Below the pieces are notes generated by a model that was not told the origin of the DNA, did no database searches, and saw only the letters and a program-made list of their open reading frames with translations. Shown piece by piece: positions 37,201 through 47,860 of a stretch of DNA of 64,000 nt. The number at the start of each line of letters is the position of its first letter. The first letter of the stretch is position 1. Origin of the DNA: Panorpa germanica (taxonomy: Eukaryota > Arthropoda > Insecta > Mecoptera > Panorpidae); assembly GCA_963678705.1 (NCBI GenBank), contig OY783218.1, positions 10,984,152 through 11,048,151 of the forward strand. The letters run 5' to 3'. Position numbers and translations under genes: made by a program.

Positions 37201-38283
37201 AATATGTACATATGTACTTAATATGTAATAGGTTAAGTCAAAGCTCGCATGTCATATTTATATATATTCCCAAAATTTGATTAATGTTCTTCGAGGACAG
37301 ATTGTAAATTATGTATGTTGTAAAATAAAAAAAAAACGTACTTTTCAAGTTGACTTGGAAATCGCAGTGGGATATAGATCAAAATATATCCTACTCAAAT
37401 ACCTAAATATTTATTTAACAGGTGTTAAATTACTTCTTTCTTTTTTGTTAATTTATTATTGACTTTTCTTTATCAGTATTCTTGTCGATGTAATATATTT
37501 ACCACATATGTTACGGTCATTTATGTAATGTTACATAAAATTTAAATTATTATTAAATGCACAAATTTTATCATTATCCAATCATTCACCAAGTTATGGC
37601 TTGTATTGGTCCATTGAACGGTTATGAACCATCTGCGCGAGATGAGTTTGTGTTACTAGTACAATACGAAGAGTGCTTGCATGAAAGGAGTCCTATATTA
37701 CAGACACGGAGCTTGAATCAGTTTGGATCTCGACGTCGCGCTGAGCACACGTCCGCTGTGAGTACTACGCCAGTCCCAGCAACGAAAACGTAATATTACA
37801 TCGCGAACATTTATGAATGAAAAATTATTACAATAAAAAATATATCTTAATATTGTTGCGAGTAGAAAAATTAGTGAAATTTTAAGATAGTGATATAATG
37901 TTATGTCATTAAATGATTTAAGAGATTAGTGTTGATTAGTGTAAATAACAGTGTAATTAATTTTCTTTAAAATATTATTTATTTACAGTGTAAGAATAAT
38001 TAAATTATTCTCTTCCGAAACGTGTTGATTAATTACGAAGTTTATAAATTAAAATAGACAATTCAGAGGTTTATTTCAATTAATTAATTAAATTAAAAAG
38101 TTTTATTTATGAAAGTAAAAATACAGTGTATTCATATTAATTAATGAATAATTTAACAGTGTATTATATTTAAACTACTTAGTCACAATGTGTGTTTAAT
38201 TTTTAATATTTATTTAGGATTTATTTAATTCCTTTGTCATATTTCATGAAATGATCTAAAAGAGTTATATTTATAATTCAGAA
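37201..38283. other. Intergenic / upstream region of the 38.3-kb gene
   Basis: A 78-codon frame at 37557-37793 lies in locally GC-richer DNA but has no recognised domain. It could be a noncoding or upstream exon or a repeat. The rest is A/T-rich and may include promoter and 5' UTR of the gene starting at 38284 or 38296. Confidence 0.3.
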
Positions 38284-39012
38284 ATGTGTTTCAAAATGAG
38301 TGTTATCAAATATTGTTTACTTTTTGTTTTAATAAATTCGTGTGCGAATAGTTCGTACGTGTATGAAAATGAGCCAATTTTTCGGCATCAAAGAAATCAT
38401 GAAAGGAATCATCCTATGATTTACCAAAAGAAGAATTCTGATTATGTTCCGGATGTTAAAATTCGGCATAACGGTTACTCCGGTATAGATCGGTTGCTTC
38501 ATCGGTTGAAGGATGTCAAAAGCTCCCCGGATGACAGCAAAATATACGCCAAACCATCGAGAAGCGAAGACACCAACAAATATCCGTACTACGGAACAAA
38601 TGGGTTCGTTTCCAAGCCTGCGGAAGTAAAACTGATCGACCATTTCGCTGCCCAAAAGCGTCCGTATTACAACACGTATAATAAGAACGTATTCGAGCCG
38701 TCAGTGAACAAGGATGATGACATTACTGATCCTGGCGATGATTATGAATATGATGATGATGAATTTAGTGTCAAAAATTTGAAGTATAAAAAGAAACCAG
38801 TGGTTATAAATGATGATGATGATTTCAGTGTGAAAAATTTGAAATATAAGAAAAAATCATTGATGACCACTACTACTAGGAAACCTTTTATTTTTACTAC
38901 CACAACTGAGAACCCGTTGTATGATGATGATGACAATTTTGATGATGATTATGATATTGGAGATGATGATAATGACTACGGAAGTAAAGAAAATCGTCAG
39001 TATCCTAAAAAG
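38284..39012 (+). CDS. Secreted acidic low-complexity protein, first coding exon (3'-partial)
   Basis: The frame opens at ATG 38284; a second in-frame ATG at 38296 (aaaATGa) is the better start because it gives a clean signal peptide (MSVIKYCLLFVLINSCANSS). The exon ends at donor gtaagt (39013), after 243 codons, phase 0. The mature part is basic/polar with several Tyr, then Asp-rich, with a tandem 20-residue duplication containing FSVKNLKYKKK at 161-171 and 181-191 and Thr tracts (TTTTRKP, TTTTENP) of mucin-like type. No domain is recognised. The frame past 39012 reads into intron. No later exon was identified, so the rest of the gene probably lies beyond the window or in exons I could not see. 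Confidence 0.7.
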
Positions 39013-39110
39013 GTAAGTTACTTCTTTTGGATTATTAATATTTAATGTTTTTGGACTTCTATCATTAAAATAAATAAACATATTAAAATAAAGTTCTCAG
39101 TCTTAAGCCT

Positions 39111-39595
39111 CATTTCCAGTCACTGTTTTGATATTTAATTTACTGTTTTTATTTAATATTGTAATATAAATTTCAGGTTTTCGTTTAAGCATTTCTTTTC
39201 ATATTTATGTTTCAATTTAAGTTTAGTTAATTTAGTTTTGACAGTAAATTTTGACAGTTCGACAAAACCGTATGTGAAATAATTAAAATTGCTATTTTTA
39301 ATAACTTTAATTAGTAATAGAAATTGTTTTCACTTCTATATTTTTTAAAAACTGACATTAAATTTCTTTTAAAAGTAAATCCTACTGCATTTTGACCGAT
39401 TGTGACATTTTGGAGGTTATAATATAATATAGTTTTTCTTCATTTAATATTTTTAATTTAAAACCACTTTCTAAAAAAACTTAAAAAATATATTAAATTA
39501 AAAATGATACTGTGAATGACTACGCGTATTACCATATGCTAAACAATTTAAATTAAATACAAAATACAAAATTAAATTAAAGCAGTGAGTGGGAA
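39111..39595 (+). repeat. Family B MITE, near complete
   Basis: Starts 'catttccagtcactgttttg' and ends 'gcagtgagtgggaata'. It is collinear with 2966-3475 over its whole length with scattered differences. It lies 100 bp into the putative first intron of the 38.3-kb gene. Confidence 0.8.
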
Positions 39596-40081
39596 TAATA
39601 CTTCCAATATTTTAATAAAATTTATATGATAGCATTTTCTATCTATATTTTTCTCTGCATATGTGGTCAATACTATAGCTATTGCTATTAAAGGCTTTGT
39701 GGTCTAATCTATACAGCTAGCTAACTATTCAATGTTTTCTAACTTTGAAATTTGAATTTGTGATGTGGTTTCCAATAATTGTTAATTTCGAAGAAACTTT
39801 TGTAATAAAACCTATACACAAACATTTGGTAGAAGAGAAAGATTCGAATATCGTATTCAGTAATGATGAAACTGTTAAATAAGAACTAATAAAATTGCGA
39901 CCAACAAAAATGACCTATTGTTTCATTTAAAAAAAAGTCTGTAAATATATTTGAAAATCTGATTTTAAAATTAATTGTTGCACTAATTTTAACGTTATAA
40001 ATATGCTACAAACTATATATTATTTCCTGTTTAATATTGGATTAAGGAATCATTATTAACAACACCATTAATTGAAAACAA

Positions 40082-41808
40082 TCTATATATATAAAAGAAA
40101 GACGGGTTTGTTGCAACACTTATAACTCGAGATCTGCTGAACCAATATTCATGGTTATTGATTCGTTGGATTTGTCTCCGCCCCGAATAGCATAATACAT
40201 CTTAAAAACAATGAAAACTTTGCTCTTGACCGAAGATATGTGTTCTTTAAATCCTGTTTGTATTGTTGCCTACTAATCAGGCGTTGAATGGATATTACAA
40301 AAATTTAAAATTATGAACTGCTTGCGGCAGTTTGTTAGTTAGGTTAGGAATGCCAGCGCCAAATCGCGGAATGAATGACGCATTTAATAGAGAATTGGAA
40401 CGTGAACGTGAATATGATCCACATGAACTAATCCAATCAGTCCAAACGAATGTACCTCTGTTGAATCCTAAGCAGAGGGAATTCAATGGCGCACAAACGC
40501 GCATTGGAAGCACTAGACCGAACATTAACAGATCTGCGCAATGACTCGAGATGTTTTGGTGGTGCAATGATTTTATTATCTGGCGATTTCCGACAAACAC
40601 TACCAGTCATTTCAAGATCTACTGCTGCCGACAAAATAAACGCTTGCCTCAAAGCATCAAATCTGTGGCGATATGTAAAGAAACTTCAACTGTCTGTAAA
40701 TATGAGAGTTGCATTGTTGAACGATCTATCTGCTGATGATTTCTCGAAGCAATTGCTGACTATCGGTAATGGCCGTGTTCCTGTTGACAAATCGAGCGGT
40801 TTGATTTCATTTCCTCCAAATGTTTGCAATTTTGTATCATCAAAAGACGAGCTTATCAACAAAGTATTCCCGGATATCATTGCTAACCACAAAAATACTA
40901 AATGGTTAAGTGAGCGAGCAATTTTGGCCGCTAAAAATAAAGATGTAGATGACCTCAATTTTATAATTCAAAATCAAATCGTAGGTACTCTGTATTCATT
41001 CAAATCTATTGACTGTGTAACAAACGAAGAAGAAGCCACTAATTATCAAAGTGAATTTTTAAACTCCTTGGATGTGCCTGGTTTACCACCGCACAATTTA
41101 AAACTTAAGGTTGGCTCGGTAGTCATCATGCTTAGAAATTTAAACCAACCAAAACTGTGCAATGGAACGCGTTTGGTGATAAAAAAACTGATGAGCAATG
41201 TGATTCATGCGTCGATACTTAAAGGAAAATTTAAAGATGAGGAAGTTCTTATTCCAAGGATTCCGATGATCCCAACGGATATGCCATTTGAGTTTAAATG
41301 AATTCAATTCCCGATTCGTCTTGCCTTCGCCATGACGATCAACAAATCACAGGGCCAATCCTTGACTATTTGTGGCCTCAATCTAGAAAATGCATGTTTT
41401 TCTCATGGTCAATTGTACGTGGCATGCTCACGTGTCGGCAAACCATCCGCTTTATTTGTTCTTGCGCCTGACCAAAAAACAAAGAATGTCGTTTACCACA
41501 AGGTGCTTGAATGAAAATCCCATTAATGAATTAATCCGAGTGTATTCCAATCTGCACAACATAGTTTTCAATCATTTTTTTCTGACATGAGTTTGAATTA
41601 CTTAATTATTATTATTTTTTTAATTTTTATTCTCATTCTGTATGTTTTCATCATCATTCATCATAATAAAATACTTTTATGTTTCTATCTATATTAATAT
41701 TATTTTGTATCATTGTATTACGTTCATCAAAGCCTAAATTAGTTCAGCTAAAAGGTAACACGACATTCATTGACTGTTAGGCGGTACGAAGTTCGCCGGG
41801 TCAGCTAG
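40082..41808 (+). mobile_element. Helitron, complete ends, internally deleted
   Basis: The 5' end TCTATATATATAAAAG follows an A, and the 3' end ...GGGTCAGCTAG precedes a T, matching Helitron insertion between A and T. A short hairpin (ggcggtacgaagttcgcc, 41780-41797) lies about 11 bp before the terminal CTAG. There are no terminal inverted repeats and no target duplication. The interior keeps only the C-terminal helicase part of the Rep/Hel protein. Helitrons move by rolling-circle replication; this copy lacks the Rep nuclease and the ATP-binding motif, so it cannot move by itself. Confidence 0.92.
40332..41514 (+). pseudogene. Helitron helicase (PIF1-like) remnant
   Basis: Segment one (frame of 40332) reads LGMPAPNRGMNDAFNREL then YDPHELIQSVQTNVPLLNP, the region just before the Walker A motif. 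Segment two (frame of 40486) starts at MAHKRALEALDRTL, past Walker B, so helicase motifs I to about II are deleted, with a frame change near 40480. Segment two keeps LLSGDFRQTLPVI (motif III), WLSERAILAAKN, and PGLPPHNLKLKVGSVVIMLR. A TGA stop at 41299-41301 breaks MPFEFK*IQFPIRLAFAMT. The frame then resumes with TINKSQGQS and 'YVACSRVGKPSALFV' (motifs V-VI). It is nonfunctional. Confidence 0.9.
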
Positions 41809-42111
41809 TTTATATATAAATAGAATAATCTAATTAAAAAAACCATTAAGTGACAAAGTTCCAGCTGATATTGATTTTTTATAATAGAATATTATATGTT
41901 GCTTTATCTGATATAACAATACATGAACTGTGACTGTAACAGCGACTATGACAGATACTACTCTGAAATTTATTTGTAATATTTAATTCATGTTGTAACG
42001 TGATGATTACATTTAATTTTGTACGAGTTGTAAGCGCCCTCTTGTAGTGAGTGAGCAAAGTATAATAGGACTAAATGATGGTGAAGTAAGTTGTCTTATC
42101 ATTTTTGTTTT
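41809..42111. other. Intergenic A/T-rich spacer
   Basis: No feature is recognised between the Helitron and the family A relative. Confidence 0.4.
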
Positions 42112-42513
42112 AATGGGCTTGTCATCATTTTTTAGGGGTCGTGCTTTTATTTGTAATTGAATTTTTTAAATATCTAAAAGTTATCGCAGTTATAGCTATA
42201 TAAAATTTTAATTATAGTTTCACTCCATGTTTTTCCTCTGCATAAGATGTTACAAAAGAATTAATGTATCGAGATTATAGTTCTTTTTTCACAAGCATCT
42301 AAATATAAAACTCCATGGGATAGACAAGCCAACTGTTAGTAGTAAATGATGTATCACACACTCTGTTGTATAAAAGAGATGACAAATTAGCAGACATGAT
42401 GCAGCACGCATTGGAATTATTTATAACGTTGGATCCCTTTCATAATTCACATGTGCGGTTCTGGTAACCAACTTTATCATTATATAGTACAGTTTTATAA
42501 AAATTAAGCCATG
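42112..42513 (+). repeat. Family A element, diverged and deleted
   Basis: It begins 'aatgggcttgtcatcatttt' and contains the ctctgttgtataaaagagat block and a tatatagtacagttttataa tail. The middle is shortened and the right terminal repeat is lost. Confidence 0.6.
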
Positions 42514-43151
42514 GTTCATTTGATTAATTAAATTGGTTTAATAACTTGAACATTGTCCATATAATTTTTGGTCCTAGAATTGTTAAAGTTGGCACTTAAA
42601 GTTGATGTAATTTAAGAATTTATGGGTCATATTAGGACCTAACTTTTCCCGAATTTTCCATGACAATATTTCAAAATAAACTTGAGATTTAAATATAAAA
42701 TTACAAAAATAAACCGAAAGACATATAATGATTATTACAGAAAGCTATACTAGTACATGAATTGTAAATTCTGCTGATGAAATCTTACACTCATCTTATT
42801 TTTAGTTCTCGGTTCATTTGAAATGCAATCCTTTTCTTTGACTTTTCTTTTGCCTTTGATATTTTTAATTGGCAATTAGTTCGTTGTCTTTGAAATATTG
42901 AACCTATAAACAGAGTACTCACATATTATCTTCTAAGAAAGATGAACTAGTTGTTCCTTGTATGAATATAAATATTAAGCATTTCTTAAAAACGAGAATA
43001 GTTCAGTTTTTAGACGATCAGTTCAGATTGTTCCAAGTTGATATAATAGAATCTACTCATATTTTCAGATTCAGATTTTAATTTAGATTTTAAATAAAGT
43101 TAAAAGAAAGTGTATTTTATGTAATAATTATAAAATATAATTAGATGAAAC

Positions 43152-43340
43152 AGTGATTAGAGGGTACTATTTCCGATGCTCAAACCTATCACCGGTGATC
43201 AAGGCCTCAGATATGTAGGCTTCACCAATACTTAATGAATTTATGCTTATGTAAGGACATAATGAAAAAAACTTGATAACAACCAAACCATGAAAATATA
43301 AAACTGGTTTGGGAAACGATCCTGAAGACGTCAAGAACTG
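43152..43340 (-). mobile_element. SINE fragment, diverged
   Basis: It aligns with the SINE at 13593-13863 in the same orientation: tttccgatgctcaaacctat, the aggcctcagatatgtaggct block and gataacaaccaaaccatga. The tRNA-like head is degraded. Confidence 0.6.
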
Positions 43341-44279
43341 TGCCACTTTGAAAAATTATTAATAAAGTTTGTAAAGCAAGAAATCGTTACTTAAATATAA
43401 CTATTACATCTTGCCACCAAATAGTTCTATTAATAGAAGCAATTAAACACGAAGGAGGATGCATTGCATTGTGATAAATTAGTCGGGTTACCAATTTTGA
43501 ATATTCTTCTCTAGAGGAAATAACAAAACATAAATAATTTATGCAAAAATTGTGTATAATAAACTAGAAATAAAACTGGTTAACTTTATACAAAATAAAA
43601 TATGTATATTTTGTTCTCCTTTATGTATAAAATGTTAAATATATTACATAATGTCTTAGTTGATGTATAATGTATATAATGTATGTGTGTACATATGTAT
43701 ATAAGATATCCATCGACTTCCACCTTCGTTCTACGGCAGAGTAGACCCATCAATACCGAACCGAAGCGAACATGGTTTGACTTTGACTAAAGCTTTTTGC
43801 AACATGTTCTAAAAACACTTCTACTGACTTTTATACATATTTTATGTATTTTTTATATAACACCAACATATTACATTTAAATTGTATACATATATTATTC
43901 AGTGACGGCCCGTGACAATAGATATACAAATAAGGACACAAAATGAAAAATACGACATTCTGGTGAAGCAAATAAAGAACCTTCCAAACACAAAAACGTA
44001 AACTCATGTATTATTTAACGTAATATATTTTACATGATCGAAGACCACATAATTATATTACATAGTCATTAAATAATCTTACATAGAAATATAATAATAA
44101 TAAATAAAATTTAAAATAAAATAAATAAATATAGCAATAAAAATAGAAAATATAATCTTACATTATATTAATCTAAAAATGTTATGTAACAGGTAAACTT
44201 TCTTATGTTAAATGTACTTATATAAACGTAACTTTATTTAGCGGGTAGTTTAAATAGCAATTCCAACATTTTAAATAAT

Positions 44280-44530
44280 TTCTAATATGTACTATTTTGG
44301 GAGGTGTGCATTTGTCCATCGGAACCATCCAGTAATCACGTTAAACTCAAAAGGGGAGACTCCAAAGTGTGACAAGATGTGACAAAAGGGGGGATAGAAG
44401 TAATAAAGTTTGTGACGTCACATCTAATCTAAAATTCAGTTTCTAAAAAAAAAAAAAAAAACTAGATCAAAAAAAAGAATACGACATTTTGTGTGACGTA
44501 ATTTATTACTTCGACACTTTGTGTGCTGAT
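44280..44530. repeat. Possible retroposon 3' end with A tract
   Basis: The segment contains gtgacaaaaggggggat, tttgtgacgtcacatct and an A run at about 44444-44461. It has the look of a retroposon tail, but no coding part supports it. Confidence 0.3.
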
Positions 44531-44888
44531 AGATTAAGTCTCTTTTACCTTAAGACTTATTGCGATTATGTTAAATCTTCGTAAATACAGACGCCACTGA
44601 TATTAATATACAATGCGAGAGACCTTGATTTCAAACGGTTTGGTGAAATAATGTCAAATAAATTTAAATATAATTAATAATTCAAATTCAAGTCATAAAT
44701 TTTTTTAGCATATAAATAATCACTTAATCGATGTCTAGAAATTAAAAATTCATTAACAATCGATATAGCATCAACGGTCTAATTAAAATGTTACCTTGAT
44801 TCACCTTATTAAGTAGTAATTAAAATATTTATAAAGTTTCGTAAAAATTTCTATATTATTATTTATTTATATATTTTCTAAATAGATT

Positions 44889-44979
44889 GAAGACACAGTG
44901 GCTAAGAGTGGTGATACGTGACACCAAATTGCTGTGTTCTCGGGTTCGATTCCTATACCAGCGCTATATTTTCTGGCTC
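44889..44979 (+). mobile_element. SINE 5' (tRNA-like) fragment
   Basis: A-box-like tggctaagagtgg (44899-44911) and B box ggttcgattcc (44943-44953) are spaced as in a Pol III promoter and are followed by the start of the SINE body (gctatattttctggctc). It is not a functional tRNA: the flanks do not form an acceptor stem, and it aligns with the SINE head at 13801-13863. Confidence 0.65.
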
Positions 44980-46225
44980 TTAACCACTGTGTTGTTTATT
45001 TTTTCTTTTTTGTTATGTTAATTTATATCACTAAACCAGAAATGAATTTAAATGTTATTATTTACAATAAAATATTAATAAAAATTAAATGATATTTCAT
45101 AATTCCGATACTATAATGAGTTTAAGAAATATCTGCAATATTGTAAGCTCATACAATTTCGTTTTTAAATCCAATCAACTGTTTAGAATCATTACCAGAT
45201 ACCAAACTATGAACCCTAGGTCTCTAAAATTTTGAGACAGCATGTATTTTAACTATTTGTATCGACCCTCCAAATTTCACAACGTTTTCATCATTTACGT
45301 TAACGTCCTGTACCTCCTTAATATGAATAAGTTGTTAATAACCTGTGATTAAATGGAGTATTAACAATGACCAGCTAATGAGAAGTCGATCTTCTGATTA
45401 CAGCTCTGCAGCATTACGGTATACGTATCTCTGTTGACACAAACTGATAGCCAGAAAGAGGTTCAAGTCAGCAAACATGGTTATCTTAATTAGAATAATA
45501 ATAATGCATGGGTTTTCCTGTTCCTCATAACCACTGAAAGATAATAATAAGAAATACAGACTGTAACTTTTATTTCAAAAAATAACTACAAATAAATATT
45601 AGATAATAAAAATATTTGCCATTATTTTTTGAATCAGATATATGTTTATATCTGGCCATAAATAAGTAATAGAAATTTTCATGAAAATATAAAAAAAATG
45701 GTACATAAAACAACAAGATATATCTTGTCAATCTGTCTCTCGTAAAATTTATACTGGATGTTTTGTGGAAAACGAACGAAAATGGATGACAGGAAAATAT
45801 TGTAGAAGAATGTTCGCAATATGTGTACAGCGGTGTGGGGATATATGTAAAGGTTACGTTGTATTTAAAGTGAAGGTTCAGGGTGCTCAAAAAAATGATT
45901 GCGGTATTAAAATAATTTGATGGTATAGTAGCACAATGAAATGGGGAATATAAAAGTAGCCGAAGACCAGGTTCTTCTTCCTGGAATTATATTGAAAAAT
46001 AAATCCAATCACATCACTCAATAAGTCCGTAGGATGACGTATAGATGGCGCCACTATTGACAAATTCATATGATTTTTAGTGTGATTGATAGAACTAATC
46101 TTCAAACGATTTGTGTTAAAATTTCGTGACATTCCAACCATTACTTTACGAGTTACAGTGAATTTAGAGACACTACTTTTGTAATTTGCAAAACAATCTG
46201 AAAATCTGAATTATGTGTTGATAAA

Positions 46226-46451
46226 GCCCCCTATTCCCACTCACTAAGTTTTAGTGTTAATTTAAGGTTTTAACCTAAACTGTAAGTTTCAGGTTGCTAA
46301 ATAAAAAGAAATATAATTATTTATATTAAATAAAAATAGTAATAATTATTACAAAATAATGTATATTACCGACGCATGATTTCACAAGTTCAAAATTACA
46401 TATAAGATTAAAACTTTAAATTAAAACTAAAAACAGTGAGTGGGAATGGGG
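46226..46451. repeat. Family B short MITE
   Basis: Ends are 'ccccctattcccactcact' and 'agtgagtgggaatgggg', near-perfect inverted repeats. It is 226 bp, an internal deletion derivative relative to the 0.5-kb copies. Confidence 0.8.
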
Positions 46452-46774
46452 TTTAAAGCATTGCTTATTAGAGGGAAAAAATACCCAGTCCGAATAACAC
46501 TTGTCAAGCCATGAACGGTACTTTTTCTTATGTTTTTTTGGTAATAAGATAAAAATAAGGATAATAGTAGCTCCGAATTTAACGCAGTGAAGTCTAGGCT
46601 AGCGGATTTACCAGAATATGACATAATATAAATAATTAATCAAAAACAAAACAATTTAAACATTGCAATCAATATGTCTCTCAAAATCATCATCGCCTCT
46701 GATAACCCACATTTAAATAAAATACCAGAGATAATTTTCTTCTGTACGCATTACAATAAATATATAATACGATC

Positions 46775-46924
46775 CATAGGCGTCCGCCAGGGGAGTTCTT
46801 TTGGTATCACTTCATTTGATACCACTTCACTTTGAATAAGCTCATTAATTTTTGTTTTAAAGGATGATTATACAAATTTAAAATGGATCCTTCTACCTAT
46901 AAAGTTTTAATGCGGACGCCCTTT
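46775..46924. repeat. Small MITE with 8-bp flanking duplication
   Basis: The 150-bp unit has ggcgtccgc near its left end and gcggacgcc near its right end. The flanks are atacgatc (46767-46774) and atacgatt (46925-46932), 7 of 8 identical, suggesting a hAT-type insertion. The interior contains gtatcacttc and a nearby inverted gataccac, but no coding frame. Confidence 0.6.
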
Positions 46925-47371
46925 ATACGATTTCATTATCTTCATATCAATTGCATGATGGAACAAATATTAGAGTAGATTCAGAGTTGAACACATATGA
47001 AAGTCTATCGTAATGCGTTACGTGTGATATTTGTAGACGACATTACAATGTATACCGAGTTACACATGTCTCGCTATCTGCCTGTTACACTTCGCTTAGT
47101 TTTGGATGTTTTATCTCATCATTTGATGTACTCCGAGAACCACTTGAAAAGATTGTGATTAGTTTGTTTATTTTTAAATGTTTCATTAGTTTGTACAATG
47201 TAATTTATATTGTCCAGGACCACCCCCAATTTAATAATCTAAAATGTTATCAATTTCATTTATTTGTACATACATGGCGTTAGCAGCATAATTGATGCGA
47301 TTTGGTTTGTATTCCTTCGTTAAATGTTGGAGGTTTATGAATCTCTCGCAGTATTATTGGCTCAAAGAATA

Positions 47372-47625
47372 CCCAGCAAACAATTTGGTGAAGTGTCCTG
47401 TTTTGTGACGTTTCTATTACTATTACACTTCAATTATAGTTCGCATCAACTTTATCTTCAATAGTATTCCGACAGGTGGAGTGGTTTCGCTATTTGTAGC
47501 CGATAAAAAAGACATTTCATATGAACGACTGTGAGAATTTTATATGTAAATGAACTCTTTTATGATAAAAAAATCATACGTATCTTTAATATGATGGCAA
47601 AGTGACTCCAAAACTGTTTACTGGG
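47372..47625 (-). repeat. Family C MITE, inverted copy
   Basis: Outer ends tacccagcaaacaatttgg and ccaaaactgtttactgggta are inverted repeats. The body is the reverse complement of 33221-33464, with the middle segment retained. It defines the family's terminal repeat as CCCAGTAAACA-like next to TA. Confidence 0.78.
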
Positions 47626-47631
47626 TATAAA

Positions 47632-47860
47632 ATTGTACTATATATTGATAAAGTTGGCTACCATAACATCAAATATTATCCTTATCAGTAAGGAGTAACA
47701 ATTAAAAAAGTCAGTTTTTCTCCTTAATTATTAAGGGAAATCCTACGATATAAAAAATTTCATTGCTTGATACGTTTCGTCCGACGATTTGCCATCTCTA
47801 TTATATAACAGAGACGCATACAAGTGTGTATGATACTACTAATAGCTGGGTTGTGTATCC
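47632..47860 (-). repeat. Diverged family A relative
   Basis: On the plus strand it shows tgtactatatattgataaag, caattaaaaaagtcag, cttaattattaaggga and the cgatttgccatctctattat block, in the order expected of an inverted family A copy but strongly diverged. Confidence 0.45.

Noticed and set aside
37557..37793. 78-codon open frame before the acidic secreted gene
   Set aside because: No domain, no signal peptide and no splice support; kept only as a note in the intergenic entry.
44889..44979. Possible tRNA gene (A and B boxes)
   Set aside because: No acceptor stem can be formed, and the segment aligns with the head of the SINE at 13801-13863.
45570..46141. Two minus-strand frames of 106 and 84 codons
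   Set aside because: Low-complexity A/T-driven translations (Phe/Tyr/Ile-rich) with no motif or splice evidence.
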